Source: CALINF01 sp039990395
Lineage (GTDB): Bacteria > Pseudomonadota > Gammaproteobacteria > Pseudomonadales > Halieaceae
Reading direction: 5' to 3'
Assembly (NCBI GenBank): GCA_039990395.1
Contig: JBDXFZ010000144.1
Span: 129,040 to 193,039, forward strand
DNA length: 64,000 nt
This document shows, one piece after another, positions 1-8,475 of the stretch. Positions within the stretch are counted from its first letter, which is position 1, and the number at the start of each line of letters is the position of its first letter. The notes below the pieces were generated by a model. That model did no database searches, was not told the DNA's origin, and worked only from the letters and a program-made list of their open reading frames with translations. The translations under genes were made by a program, and so were the position numbers.

Positions 1-211
1 CCAGTAGGAAAGTCACTGGGAAGCCCAGCACGGCCAGGTAAAGAAAATTCCGCGAGGCTTCGTCGGAATCAAATCCTATCGCCGGAAACAAGATGTCCCC
101 CACTTGCAGGGCACCCCAGCAAAGTACGATATATAACACGCAAGTGCGCAACACCTTGCGACGCCTGAGTTCTCTAAAGAATGACCCTGATGAGTTCTGC
201 GTCTTTTCCAT
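1..211 (-). CDS. N-terminal fragment of a TPR/winged-helix-type membrane protein (runs off the left edge)
   Basis: Reading leftward from an ATG at 211, the frame stays open to the window edge (about 70 codons). It begins MEKTQNSSGSFFREL, then RRRKVLRTCVLYIVLCWGALQ, GDILFPAIGF and a second hydrophobic stretch. The pattern of F-x-E-L-R-R-R-x-V, a membrane helix ending in Q-V-x-D, then a second helix is the N-terminal membrane module common in marine proteobacteria in front of TPR, adenylate-cyclase-like or FlgO-like domains. The C-terminal part lies outside the window, so the effector domain is unknown. A GAGGTG lies about 13 bases upstream of the ATG. Confidence 0.6.
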   Translation of the reverse strand, partial: MEKTQNSSGSFFRELRRRKVLRTCVLYIVLCWGALQVGDILFPAIGFDSDEASRNFLYLAVLGFPVTFLL

Positions 212-341
212 TCCGGTCTTTACTCACCTCAATCTGTAATTGAACACAACACATCACGGGGCAGTAGCCAGACTAACGCCCCAGAAAACCATACTCCTAC
301 TTGTGAATTACGTCCATCCGGCGCAAAAGTTGGTTCTCACG

Positions 342-890
342 CTAACTTTCCATCCGGATGAAATAGTCGCGATAATAGCGCAGCTCGTCAATAGATTCGC
401 GGATATCATCGAGCGCCAAGTGCGTTGCTGACTTGCTAAAACCACCTTCCAATGAAGGTCGCCAGCGTTGCATCAAAATTTTCAACGTACTCACATCCAG
501 ATTACGGTAATGAAAATATTGTTCGAGTTCAGGCAAGTGTCGGGCCATAAAACGCCGATCCTGACAGATAGAGTTGCCACACATAGGCGACGCGTTAGGC
601 GGTACCCAAGCGCGCAGAAACTCAATCGTCTCGCTGGCAGCCAGTTCGGGGTTGTACTTGCTTGCTCGCACCCGATCAACCAAGCCGGAGGACGTATGAT
701 GTGAGGTATTCCACTCATCCATGGACCCCAGGCGAGAGTCATCTGTATGGATGGCAATCACTGGTCCCTCCGCCAGCTTATTCAGACTACTGTCTGTCAC
801 GATAGTGGCGATCTCGATCACCACGTCATTGTCTGGATCCAGCCCGGTCATCTCCAAGTCGACCCAGACCAGGTTATCGGCGTCTTGCAT
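342..890 (-). CDS. orn: Oligoribonuclease
   Basis: DEDDh-family 3'-5' exoribonuclease that degrades very short RNAs (2-5 nt), including the pGpG made from c-di-GMP. Visible motifs are the first acidic pair in WVDLEMTGLD, the second Asp in CQDRRF and the final H-x4-D in THLALDD. The 182-aa product matches the usual family length when translation starts at the ATG at 890, which has AGGA 8 bases upstream; the frame is open further upstream (to 941), but that would overrun the promoter side of rsgA. It is divergent from rsgA, as in many gammaproteobacteria. Its pGpG-clearing role fits the three c-di-GMP phosphodiesterase-type genes elsewhere in the window. Confidence 0.95.
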   Translation of the reverse strand: MQDADNLVWVDLEMTGLDPDNDVVIEIATIVTDSSLNKLAEGPVIAIHTDDSRLGSMDEWNTSHHTSSGLVDRVRASKYNPELAASETIEFLRAWVPPNASPMCGNSICQDRRFMARHLPELEQYFHYRNLDVSTLKILMQRWRPSLEGGFSKSATHLALDDIRESIDELRYYRDYFIRMES

Positions 891-970
891 GCGCTGTTCC
901 TGCTCCATGTGAGCCCACAGTGTAACAAATTGTCTCGACACTCCACCTCCTGCCGCCCAATAATGGTGAT

Positions 971-1981
971 ATGCCCAAACGTAAACTCACCCGGCGACAA
1001 GCTTGGCGAGTCAACAAGATTCAGGAAGAGCGTGAAAAGCGCGCGGATCAGCGCACCCAGAAAGTCGAAGACAAGCTTGGAGCAGGCGATCTGGGGCCAG
1101 AGCAAGAGGGCTTGGTCACCGCACACTTCGGCACACAGGTACAGGTAGAGTCCGTTTCCGGGTCAGTGCTGCGATGCCATGTCAGAGCAAACATCAGCGG
1201 CCTCGTAACCGGTGACCGCGTTATCTATTGCGCGGGCGAGCCTCTCGGGGTGATCGTAGCGCAGCGCGAGCGCAGAAGTGAGCTGAGACGCCCAGACGCT
1301 TACGGAAACCTGAAGCCCGTCGCCGCAAATATCGATCAGATCTTTGTTGTCATCGCCCCCTACCCTCAACCGCATGGAAATCTAATCGATCGATATCTCG
1401 TGGCGGCTGAAACCGTAGGCATCGAACCGGTCATACTGCTCAATAAAACGGACTTGCTGGAAGACGATCCCACACTGGAAGGGTCAATCGCGGATCTGCT
1501 ATCGATTTACCCCGAGCTTGGCTATCGGGTTCTCAGAGTCAGCAGCCACAGCGGCGGACTGGAGCCACTTCACGATGCACTGTCGCAACGGGTCAGCGTA
1601 CTGGTAGGTCAATCAGGCGTGGGGAAATCCTCGCTAGTGAATGCCCTGCTGCCGGAAGTTGACCTGCGTGTTGGCGCGTTGTCAGAAAATACGCTCAAAG
1701 GTGTGCACACCACCACAACCGCGCAGCTCTTTCACTTACCGACCGGAGGCAGCCTTATTGACTCACCTGGCATCCGGGAATTCGGTTTGTGGCACATGAA
1801 CAAGGAGCAAGTAGAGCAAGGATTTTGTGATTTTCGAAACGTGCTGGGTACCTGTAAGTTTCGCGACTGCCAACACCTAATGGAGCCTGGCTGCGCAATT
1901 CTGGCAGCGGTAGAGTCAGGAGCTATCTCGGAGCGGCGTTTGGCTAGTTATCGCCACATTGTCGGCTCACTGGAAGGCTGA
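971..1981 (+). CDS. rsgA: Small ribosomal subunit biogenesis GTPase RsgA
   Basis: Circularly permuted GTPase that checks late maturation of the 30S subunit. A basic N-terminal tail and OB-fold (about residues 45-105) precede the GTPase domain, in which the motif order is G4 NKTD (158-161), then G1 GQSGVGKS (213-220), then G3 DSPG (264-267). That order is the hallmark of the family. The C-terminal zinc knuckle is visible as C295, C300, H302 and C308. The 336-aa length is normal. It is divergent from orn and convergent with psd, with only 7 bases between the two stop codons. Confidence 0.96.
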   Translation: MPKRKLTRRQAWRVNKIQEEREKRADQRTQKVEDKLGAGDLGPEQEGLVTAHFGTQVQVESVSGSVLRCHVRANISGLVTGDRVIYCAGEPLGVIVAQRERRSELRRPDAYGNLKPVAANIDQIFVVIAPYPQPHGNLIDRYLVAAETVGIEPVILLNKTDLLEDDPTLEGSIADLLSIYPELGYRVLRVSSHSGGLEPLHDALSQRVSVLVGQSGVGKSSLVNALLPEVDLRVGALSENTLKGVHTTTTAQLFHLPTGGSLIDSPGIREFGLWHMNKEQVEQGFCDFRNVLGTCKFRDCQHLMEPGCAILAAVESGAISERRLASYRHIVGSLEG

Positions 1982-1988
1982 CCGGCGT

Positions 1989-2837
1989 TTAATCCAGATC
2001 CGCCAGCGCTTCTCCAAGTCGTGTTGTAGTGCCTGCCTGATAATGGTCCAGCCAGTCGATCGCATCTTCCCCAAACAACAGAATCACCGTTGAGCCGAGC
2101 TTGAAGCGCCCCATTTCCTCACCTTTCTTAAGGTGAATAGCCTCAGGTGCCACTTTGTAATCTCGCAAGTCAGGCGTTGCTAGTGGCGGCGCTACCTGAC
2201 CCGACCAAACGGTTTCTATTCCAGCAACAATCATAGCGCCCACCAAAATCATCGCCATGGGTCCTGTCTCGGTATCGAAGTGACACACAAGTCGCTCGTT
2301 GCGCGCAAACAAGCGATCGACATTCTCTGCTGTTGTACCGTTGACCGAGAAAAGCTCACCGGGGATATAGCAGGTGGCAGTCAGAGTACCGGCGATGGGC
2401 ATGTGCACTCTATGGTAGTCACGCGGTGACAGGTAGATGGTCGCGAAATCTCCATCTTTGAATGCAATAGCACGCTCTACGTCACCACCTAGTAGCTCTG
2501 TAGTTGAAAAATGCTGACCCTTGGCCTGAAAAATCCGTCCACCCTCTATCTTTCCCAGCTGGCTCACTGCTCCATCTGCAGGACACACAATGGAGGCGTC
2601 GGCTATCGGACGCGCGCCTTCTTTTAAAGCGCGCGTGAAGAATGCATTAAAGTGGGAATAGGTCTCTATATCTGGCTCTAGCGCCTCGCTCATATCAACG
2701 CGGAAGTGCGCGACAAATTGCTTGATCACCCAATTCTTCAGCCACAGTGGACGCCGAAGTTCAGCCAAGTATCCCATTGTTCGCGACAGTAAATGCTGCG
2801 GTACGACATGCTGCAAAAAAATGAAAAGTGAATCCAT
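1989..2837 (-). CDS. psd: Phosphatidylserine decarboxylase proenzyme
   Basis: Inner-membrane enzyme that converts phosphatidylserine to phosphatidylethanolamine. The self-cleavage site LGST is present near the C-terminus (in FKLGSTVILLF); cleavage before Ser makes the pyruvoyl group. Other conserved stretches are YLSPRDYHRVHMP, ARNER and VGA. The frame is open up to 2894, but the ATG at 2837 (MDSLFIFLQ) gives 282 aa, close to the family length, and leaves space for a promoter between it and the divergent gene at 2897. An AAGGA lies 13 bases before it. The orn-rsgA-psd grouping is typical of gammaproteobacteria. Confidence 0.95.
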   Translation of the reverse strand: MDSLFIFLQHVVPQHLLSRTMGYLAELRRPLWLKNWVIKQFVAHFRVDMSEALEPDIETYSHFNAFFTRALKEGARPIADASIVCPADGAVSQLGKIEGGRIFQAKGQHFSTTELLGGDVERAIAFKDGDFATIYLSPRDYHRVHMPIAGTLTATCYIPGELFSVNGTTAENVDRLFARNERLVCHFDTETGPMAMILVGAMIVAGIETVWSGQVAPPLATPDLRDYKVAPEAIHLKKGEEMGRFKLGSTVILLFGEDAIDWLDHYQAGTTTRLGEALADLD

Positions 2838-2896
2838 ATCAGCTAGTGTATCCTTATTGTTGAGAATGAAGTACAGAAAAAAGGGCAAGCGCATAC

Positions 2897-3886
2897 GTGA
2901 AAAAGTGGCTTCATATTCTAATGCTGTTGCTGCCTGTGCTGGTTGTGGCGCAGGAGCAAGAGGATACCATCAATGGTTGGGAGGCTGCCGAACCTGATGA
3001 AGCGCTTGATCTGGAGACCAACTGGTTGGATGACACTCATATTGTCGCCACAGATTCGGCTCAGGCCCTTACAGAATGGATGGACAACTTCTTTGGTGAT
3101 CCTCAATACAACCTCGAGCAGGCCGAGTCGCAACTGCGTCTAAAGTTTATCAACGACTGGGAATCCGAAGATGGCTACCAAGCCGATGTGCGCCTGAGAG
3201 GTAAAGTACAGCTCCCCAAAATTTCAAAACGACTGAACCTTGTCTTCGCCGGTGATGACTCAGACCTGGATGGCGTCGATGAACTGCGAGAAAACGATGA
3301 CGGCGTCGCCCTTCAGTACAACGTAAAAGAGGGTACCCGAAGTCGCTTTGACTTAGCGCTGGGCTGGTCTTCTGGCCCGCGACCAGGGGTAAGATATCGC
3401 AATGAGGGCTCATTCAATGAACAGGATAGCTATCGCTTCATTGAACGGGTGCAGTACGATCTCGATGACGGTTTTGAAAGTAAAAGTCAGCTCGATCTCA
3501 ATCGCGCACTCGATCAAAACAACATAATTCAGTGGAGCAACCGCGTTGTTTATGGCGAGGAGTCGGATGGAGTGGAGTGGCGCAGCAGAGTAGCACTGAG
3601 GCAACGTCGCAATACCGAAAGCGACAAACCTTCTGCGTTCAACTACATCGCCTCCGTCAACGGCGTAACCAGTCCACAAAGCTTCGTGAAAAACTACCGC
3701 TTGGCCGTCTTATGGAGGCGACAGATCTATCGTGACTATTTGTTTCTAGAACTCGAACCCGGCTACAACTTCCGCAAACGTAACAATGCTGATAAACGCG
3801 ACACGGTATTTAGCATGACAGTCAACATTGAAATAGCACTACAGCGAGATTTACGCAGAGTAAGAAAGCCTAGCGACACGAACTAA
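2897..3886 (+). CDS. Exported protein, probable outer-membrane beta-barrel, function unknown
   Basis: The product begins with a clear signal peptide (MKKWLHILMLLLPVLVVAQ) from a GTG start preceded by AAGGG. After an acidic linker of about 60 residues, the rest alternates polar and aromatic residues in short strands (for example RSRFDLALGWSS, SYRFIERVQYDL, YRLAVLWRRQIY, LFLELEPGYNF). This pattern is characteristic of a transmembrane beta-barrel. There is no cysteine and no known enzyme motif. It is divergent from psd. The terminal residues do not end in a classical aromatic, so the barrel call is an inference; I do not recognise the family. Confidence 0.7.
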   Translation: MKKWLHILMLLLPVLVVAQEQEDTINGWEAAEPDEALDLETNWLDDTHIVATDSAQALTEWMDNFFGDPQYNLEQAESQLRLKFINDWESEDGYQADVRLRGKVQLPKISKRLNLVFAGDDSDLDGVDELRENDDGVALQYNVKEGTRSRFDLALGWSSGPRPGVRYRNEGSFNEQDSYRFIERVQYDLDDGFESKSQLDLNRALDQNNIIQWSNRVVYGEESDGVEWRSRVALRQRRNTESDKPSAFNYIASVNGVTSPQSFVKNYRLAVLWRRQIYRDYLFLELEPGYNFRKRNNADKRDTVFSMTVNIEIALQRDLRRVRKPSDTN

Positions 3887-4013
3887 GAAAACAAAGTCTA
3901 CAGTGTCAAACGATTTACCCGCAGCCAGCGACTTTGCCAGCAGCAGCATCGATAACATCGTACCGGCGAAAAGGTGGTGCCAAGCAACACCACGTAATCG
4001 CCGGGCACTCTTC

Positions 4014-5450
4014 TTACAGGTTTTCCTCAGCAAAAGCCGCAAGGCGACTGCGCACAATCCCATTCACGTGCATGATGCCTGCATGGGGATAAACTTTGCT
4101 ACGTTCCACCAGATACGTCAGGCCCGATGTTAACGGTGAAATGTACTTATTATCGATCTGAGCCAAGTTGCCTAGAACAACTATCTTGGAATCTGCACCC
4201 ACTCGACTGATCACAGATTTCAACTGGAATTGAGTTAGGCCCTGGCTTTCGTCGATGATGATGTAAGCGTTATTAAACGATCGACCACGCATAAAGTTCA
4301 ATGACTTGAACTGGATATTCGCTCGCTCTTTTACATACTCGATACTGCCGTGGCAAGACTCGTCCGTGCCATGCAGTATCTCCAGGTTGTCATCGAAGGC
4401 CGCCAGCCACGGCGCCATTTTCTCTTCCTCAGTGCCGGGCAGAAACCCTATATCTTCGGCTATCGGAGGTGTTGATCTCGCGACAATCAGCTTGTTGTAC
4501 TTTTTTTGTTCCAGGATCGCGTGCAAGCCGTACGCCAATGCGATCAACGTCTTACCCGACCCTGCGGGCCCGGTCATCACCGTCATATCCACGTTATCGT
4601 CATCTATCAGGGCCATAGCCATGGCCTGCTCCAGGTTACGCGGCGACATACCCCAAAAGCGTTTGTTCATCAGGTTGTCACGACTGTCGCATCGCAGATA
4701 AACAAACTCGCTGTCGACACGCTTCACAAACGCTATAAATTCCTGATCGTCGTGGACAAACATATTCGGATACGCGTTGGGCAGAGACTTGCGGGGTATA
4801 CGATGTAGCGTGTAGTCACCCTCACGTAGAGTGTCCACCTCGGATATCGTGCTCCAGAAATCACCCTCAACGTGCTCGTAGCCTTTAGCCAGCAGGTCAA
4901 TATCGTCCAGCACGCGATCTCTGCGGTAGTCTTCTACGTGTAAAAGGCCCGAACCCTTGGCCTTTATCCGCATGTTGATATCCTTGGTAATCAGGCACAC
5001 AAACTCATTCGGATTTTCCGCCTGCAACCGTAAAGCCACGTTGATAATGCGATTATCATTGGCTTGATCCTGTGTAACATCGAGAAAAGGCACCGAACTG
5101 TCTTCGCTAAGTAGCTGGTCGGGGAATATCGCCAGCGTGCCCGACTGCCCTTCAAAACATGAGCCAGGAACCTCCACCCCTTCCTGAATTTCGGCAGGCG
5201 AGGCAGCATCAACCACTTTGTCTATCATCTGAATGGCAATTCGAGCCTCTCGACTCACGGTCTTATCGCGCCGGTCCTTAATATGATCGAGTTCTTCGAG
5301 GACAGTCATTGGAATGACTACGTGGTGTTCATTGAAAGCGGTGACCGCAGTGGGGTCGTGTAACAGTACGTTCGTATCCAGAACGTAAGTTTTCTTGATG
5401 ACAGGTTTCAGGTTGGTTTTTTCTACGCGCAGGGCGGAGCCTGAGTCCAT
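4014..5450 (-). CDS. PIN domain / PhoH-like ATPase
   Basis: A two-domain protein of the YlaK/PhoH2 type, thought to combine RNA cleavage with RNA-dependent ATPase activity. The PIN domain starts with VLDTNVLLHDP (catalytic Asp25). Further acidic residues lie at EELD (about 52-55) and in the stretch TQDQANDNRI and ITKDINM. The C-terminal PhoH half has Walker A GPAGSGKT (294-301) and Walker B IIIDESQ. The 478-aa length is normal for this fusion. Translation starts at the ATG at 5450 with GAGG upstream. It stands alone in the minus direction. Confidence 0.92.
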   Translation of the reverse strand: MDSGSALRVEKTNLKPVIKKTYVLDTNVLLHDPTAVTAFNEHHVVIPMTVLEELDHIKDRRDKTVSREARIAIQMIDKVVDAASPAEIQEGVEVPGSCFEGQSGTLAIFPDQLLSEDSSVPFLDVTQDQANDNRIINVALRLQAENPNEFVCLITKDINMRIKAKGSGLLHVEDYRRDRVLDDIDLLAKGYEHVEGDFWSTISEVDTLREGDYTLHRIPRKSLPNAYPNMFVHDDQEFIAFVKRVDSEFVYLRCDSRDNLMNKRFWGMSPRNLEQAMAMALIDDDNVDMTVMTGPAGSGKTLIALAYGLHAILEQKKYNKLIVARSTPPIAEDIGFLPGTEEEKMAPWLAAFDDNLEILHGTDESCHGSIEYVKERANIQFKSLNFMRGRSFNNAYIIIDESQGLTQFQLKSVISRVGADSKIVVLGNLAQIDNKYISPLTSGLTYLVERSKVYPHAGIMHVNGIVRSRLAAFAEENL

Positions 5451-5801
5451 AGACTAGTCCTCGTTGTAAGTTCAGTCGCTAGGGGTCGGAGTATTGCCGC
5501 TTGGGCAATGGAGATCGCAGAAACCGTTCGTACCAGCTTTATCCACCGGCTGGCAGAGCGGGAATTGCAATTAGATTGTGAGGACGAAACACCTAAAAGA
5601 GAGCGCGAATAAGTCCTGAGCAGAGATAGCTCGAAGGCCGCGCAAACGCGCTTGTTGTCAGTGGCACGCGGGTAGGACATACCTGCTCCAACCCACGTCC
5701 GGAAGTTGTTCAAATGGCACTTCCCGGATAATTACAACGACGTGCTCGAGTTCGATTATCAAACCGATCACTCATCGCTGTCAATCGCCGTTGGGAATTA
5801 G
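5445..5801 (+). pseudogene. Possible decayed small gene (one frame broken by two stops)
   Basis: In the otherwise empty 449 bases between phoH-like and rnb, one plus-strand frame runs from 5445 to a TAG at 5799-5801, interrupted by TAA at 5610-5612 and TAG at 5673-5675. All three stops are in the same frame. The pieces look protein-like: MEIAETVRTSFIHRLAEREL from an ATG at 5508, and later KLFKWHFPDNYND and LEFDYQTDHSSLS. No Shine-Dalgarno sequence precedes 5508. It may be a remnant of a gene of about 110 codons, a 34-codon small ORF plus noise, or chance. Confidence 0.22.
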
Positions 5802-5899
5802 TTTCAGCTTTGCCAATGTTTACGATTGTGCCCTGACAGCGCGCAGTATTTCGGTTACGATGCTGGGCTTATGTCACGAAGAAAAGTGCAGTTCCCGCC

Positions 5900-7921
5900 A
5901 TGCTCAATCAGGACTCCCTCGCCCAGCTCAAGGGATTAAAAACCAAGATGGAGGCCGAGAAGGAAAGTGCCGAGGCCGTCGTCAAAGGCACCCAGGCTCG
6001 CTACGGCTTCGCTGTCCTGGATGATGGTAGAGAGATCTTTATTCCGCCAGATGAGATGCTTAAAGCATTTCCAAATGACCGGGTCAGGGTGTGTATTCGC
6101 CCCAGTAAAGACAACAAGACCATCGCCGATGTTGAACGTCTCGTCAGCAGCTCTCTTAGCGAGTTCACAGGCCGCTGCGTACGCAAGGGCAAGGCAATCT
6201 TCGTGCAACCGGACCTTGCACAACTTAAGCGCTGGTTGTTCATCCCCCCCCATGCTCGTAACGGCGTCAAGGAAGGAGACTTCATTCGCTGCGCTATCCT
6301 AAGGCACCCCATCAAGGACGGAAAACCCCAGGCCAAAGTCCTTGAGGTGCTGGGGAATACGTCAACGCCAGGCATTGAGAATACTTACTCGATTGCTCGC
6401 TTCGGGTTGAAAGGTGAGTGGAGCGGAGCCAGCAAAAATGAGCTGCAACAGCGTCTGGCGTCTTTTGACCCGATAAAAACTGGCCAGCGTAGAGACCTGA
6501 CCGATCTGGAGTTTGTCACGATCGATGCAGCTAAAACTCAGGATATCGACGACGCACTCTACGCAGACATTAGCAGTGATGGCTGGACTCTGTTTGTAGC
6601 GATAGCCGACCCAACAGCGTATATCCCTGCTGACTCCCCGCTAAGAAAGGAAGTCGCAGAGCACGGTACTTCCGTCTATTTTCACGGCAACGTGCTGCCC
6701 ATGCTGCCCGACGCACTTTCGCAGGATACTTGCGCGCTATCAGAAGGCGATAACAGGCCCGCTCTGGTCTGCAAAATAGCCGTTTCTGACAGCGGTGAAG
6801 TTGGCGAGTTTGAGTTTATCGAGGCCACTATACGATCACGTGCAAAGCTGTCCTATTACGGCGTAGATCGATACCTGTCGGGACAATACGACGAGCTGAT
6901 GAGCCATGCGACTCCACTGGAAGCGCTTTATCAAGTCTATAGAGCCTTGCGCGGACGACGCGAGGAACACGAATTGGTCATGGAGGATCGTAGTGAATAT
7001 CGCTGGATACTCAACGACCACAAGCAGATTGAGGCAATCGAGTCCTACGAAAAATTGCTGTCACAGAAGCTTGTTGAAGAATGCATGGTTGCAACCAATC
7101 GGTGCGCAGCCCGCTTCCTCACTAAGAGCAGTGCCAGCGGCCCATTCGTTAGTCACCCCGGCTTTCGATCTGACCGACTTGATGAGGCCAAAAAATTCCT
7201 CGACATGCATGCCCCCGAAGTGGCCGCAGAAATGCTCGATACGGTTGCAGGCTATCGAGCTGTGATGCAGCACTTGTCTGCCTCCACCAGCGCGCTTCCA
7301 TTGCGCGCGATGGTAAACCGACTTCTCACTCGAGCAGAACTGGTCACCCACAGCGCCCCCCACATGGGCATGGCGCTACCGAGCTACACTAACTGTACCT
7401 CACCGCTGCGAAGGTATGTGGACTTCCTCGTACACCTGCAAATCAAATCGATATTGCAAGGGCAATCAAATGAGCTGGTTGATCACCAGGAGCTCGTCGC
7501 ACTGGCGGATAAAATCGCCAGCACCAGAGCTGCAACGACAATGGCAGAACACTGGCTGGCCGGAAATTATCTCGCGCGAACATGTGCTAACGGCAGTATT
7601 TTGAGCGGCAAGATATCCCACATCAACAGCAGTGGATTCAATGTACGCCTTTCAAGCTCAGGGCTTGAAGGCTTTGTAGACCTACGGCAGGATCCGGAGA
7701 AATTCAGCTACGATAAGTGGACTGCAAGCCTTACGAGCACGACCAGACGCTTCCAGCTGGATCAGCCTGTTGATGTGCGATTCAGTGGTGTTGATGAAGA
7801 CAAGCAATACCAAGCGAATTTTACACTGCTGAAGGAGTGTGGACTGAAGCCCCCCAAGGTAGAGGGCCCTCAAGCTAAACCAACAGAAAAAACGGCTGCT
7901 GGAAATGAAAACACTCCCTGA
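5900..7921 (+). CDS. rnb: Exoribonuclease II
   Basis: Processive 3'-5' hydrolytic RNase of the RNB family. Two N-terminal cold-shock-like domains (about 25-155) lead into the RNB catalytic domain, with the metal-binding Asp cluster at D209, D215, D217 and D218 in the motif IDAAKTQDIDDALY. An S1 domain follows (about 565-650, starting LSGKISHINSSGFNVRL). The opening matches E. coli RNase II (QLKGLK, then VVKGTQARYGFAVL, then FIPP), so it is RNase II rather than RNase R. The start ATG at 5900 has no strong Shine-Dalgarno. The last 25 residues form a Lys/Pro/Glu-rich tail. Confidence 0.9.
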   Translation: MLNQDSLAQLKGLKTKMEAEKESAEAVVKGTQARYGFAVLDDGREIFIPPDEMLKAFPNDRVRVCIRPSKDNKTIADVERLVSSSLSEFTGRCVRKGKAIFVQPDLAQLKRWLFIPPHARNGVKEGDFIRCAILRHPIKDGKPQAKVLEVLGNTSTPGIENTYSIARFGLKGEWSGASKNELQQRLASFDPIKTGQRRDLTDLEFVTIDAAKTQDIDDALYADISSDGWTLFVAIADPTAYIPADSPLRKEVAEHGTSVYFHGNVLPMLPDALSQDTCALSEGDNRPALVCKIAVSDSGEVGEFEFIEATIRSRAKLSYYGVDRYLSGQYDELMSHATPLEALYQVYRALRGRREEHELVMEDRSEYRWILNDHKQIEAIESYEKLLSQKLVEECMVATNRCAARFLTKSSASGPFVSHPGFRSDRLDEAKKFLDMHAPEVAAEMLDTVAGYRAVMQHLSASTSALPLRAMVNRLLTRAELVTHSAPHMGMALPSYTNCTSPLRRYVDFLVHLQIKSILQGQSNELVDHQELVALADKIASTRAATTMAEHWLAGNYLARTCANGSILSGKISHINSSGFNVRLSSSGLEGFVDLRQDPEKFSYDKWTASLTSTTRRFQLDQPVDVRFSGVDEDKQYQANFTLLKECGLKPPKVEGPQAKPTEKTAAGNENTP

Positions 7922-7936
7922 ATGGAGCTTGCAAGA

Positions 7937-8251
7937 CTAGGCGCTTTTGCTGGAGTGCACCACAGCAGATGGTGTTTTTGTGACGAAGGCTGTCACTGGT
8001 GATGCTAGTTGCTGTTGCACATCTGAGACTAGATGAATCATTTCCGCAACTCCCAAAGCCCGCAGATACCCTCCCATGTCGCCATGGCTATCCAACGCTA
8101 CGTTGGCGTCCGCCAGACGCAGTGCCTGAATAATCAGCAACTCCTGGCTACTGTATTGAGCACTTTCCCCAAAGATAAGTTTGGTGAAGGTATCGACGAT
8201 CGCCATCTCACTCACGCCGCTTGTTTGTTTCATCAAATATGCCCGCTGCAT
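7937..8251 (-). CDS. Small conserved-looking protein of unknown function
   Basis: A 104-aa product beginning MQRAYLMKQTSGVSEMAIVD at an ATG (8251) with AGGGA 8 bases upstream. The body is helical and acidic-hydrophobic (FTKLIFGESAQYSSQELL, LRLADANVALDSHGDMGGYLRALGVAEMI), then a Ser/Thr/Val-rich tail. There is no signal peptide, cysteine or membrane helix. It is convergent with rnb. I do not recognise a family. The repeated 'LR-LA/GVAEMI' texture and the good ribosome site suggest a real gene. Confidence 0.55.
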   Translation of the reverse strand: MQRAYLMKQTSGVSEMAIVDTFTKLIFGESAQYSSQELLIIQALRLADANVALDSHGDMGGYLRALGVAEMIHLVSDVQQQLASPVTAFVTKTPSAVVHSSKSA

Positions 8252-8330
8252 AACACTTCCCTGTTTGGTGAATCGCATCCTTAGCGAATTAACTGTCTTA
8301 CTCGCTAATAAGTATGGACCAGAGAAACAC

Positions 8331-8375
8331 CCTCGCTGGTTAAATATTAGGCAATATTTCACAAATCAAGCGAGG
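8331..8375. promoter_or_regulatory. Nested inverted repeats upstream of the small gene at 7937-8251
   Basis: The outer arms CCTCGCT (8331-8337) and AGCGAGG (8369-8375) enclose inner arms AAATATT (8342-8348) and AATATTT (8353-8359). The interval lies 80-125 bases upstream of the start at 8251 and downstream of asnS. It could be an operator for the small gene or a weak terminator for asnS, but no T-run follows on either strand. The region 8252-8475 holds nothing else I can identify. Confidence 0.25.
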
Positions 8376-8475
8376 AAATCGCGAAATTTCCCCAATTTGG
8401 GTCACGTTTAGTCGTACAACAGAGCATTCATGAGGAGTTTACAAAGAACGACAAGCACCCCCGTGAAGTGCCACG

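Noticed and set aside
5423..5713. Minus-strand 96-codon frame over the start of the PhoH-like gene
   Set aside because: It overlaps the true PhoH start and has a Ser/Arg-rich, low-quality sequence with no ribosome site.
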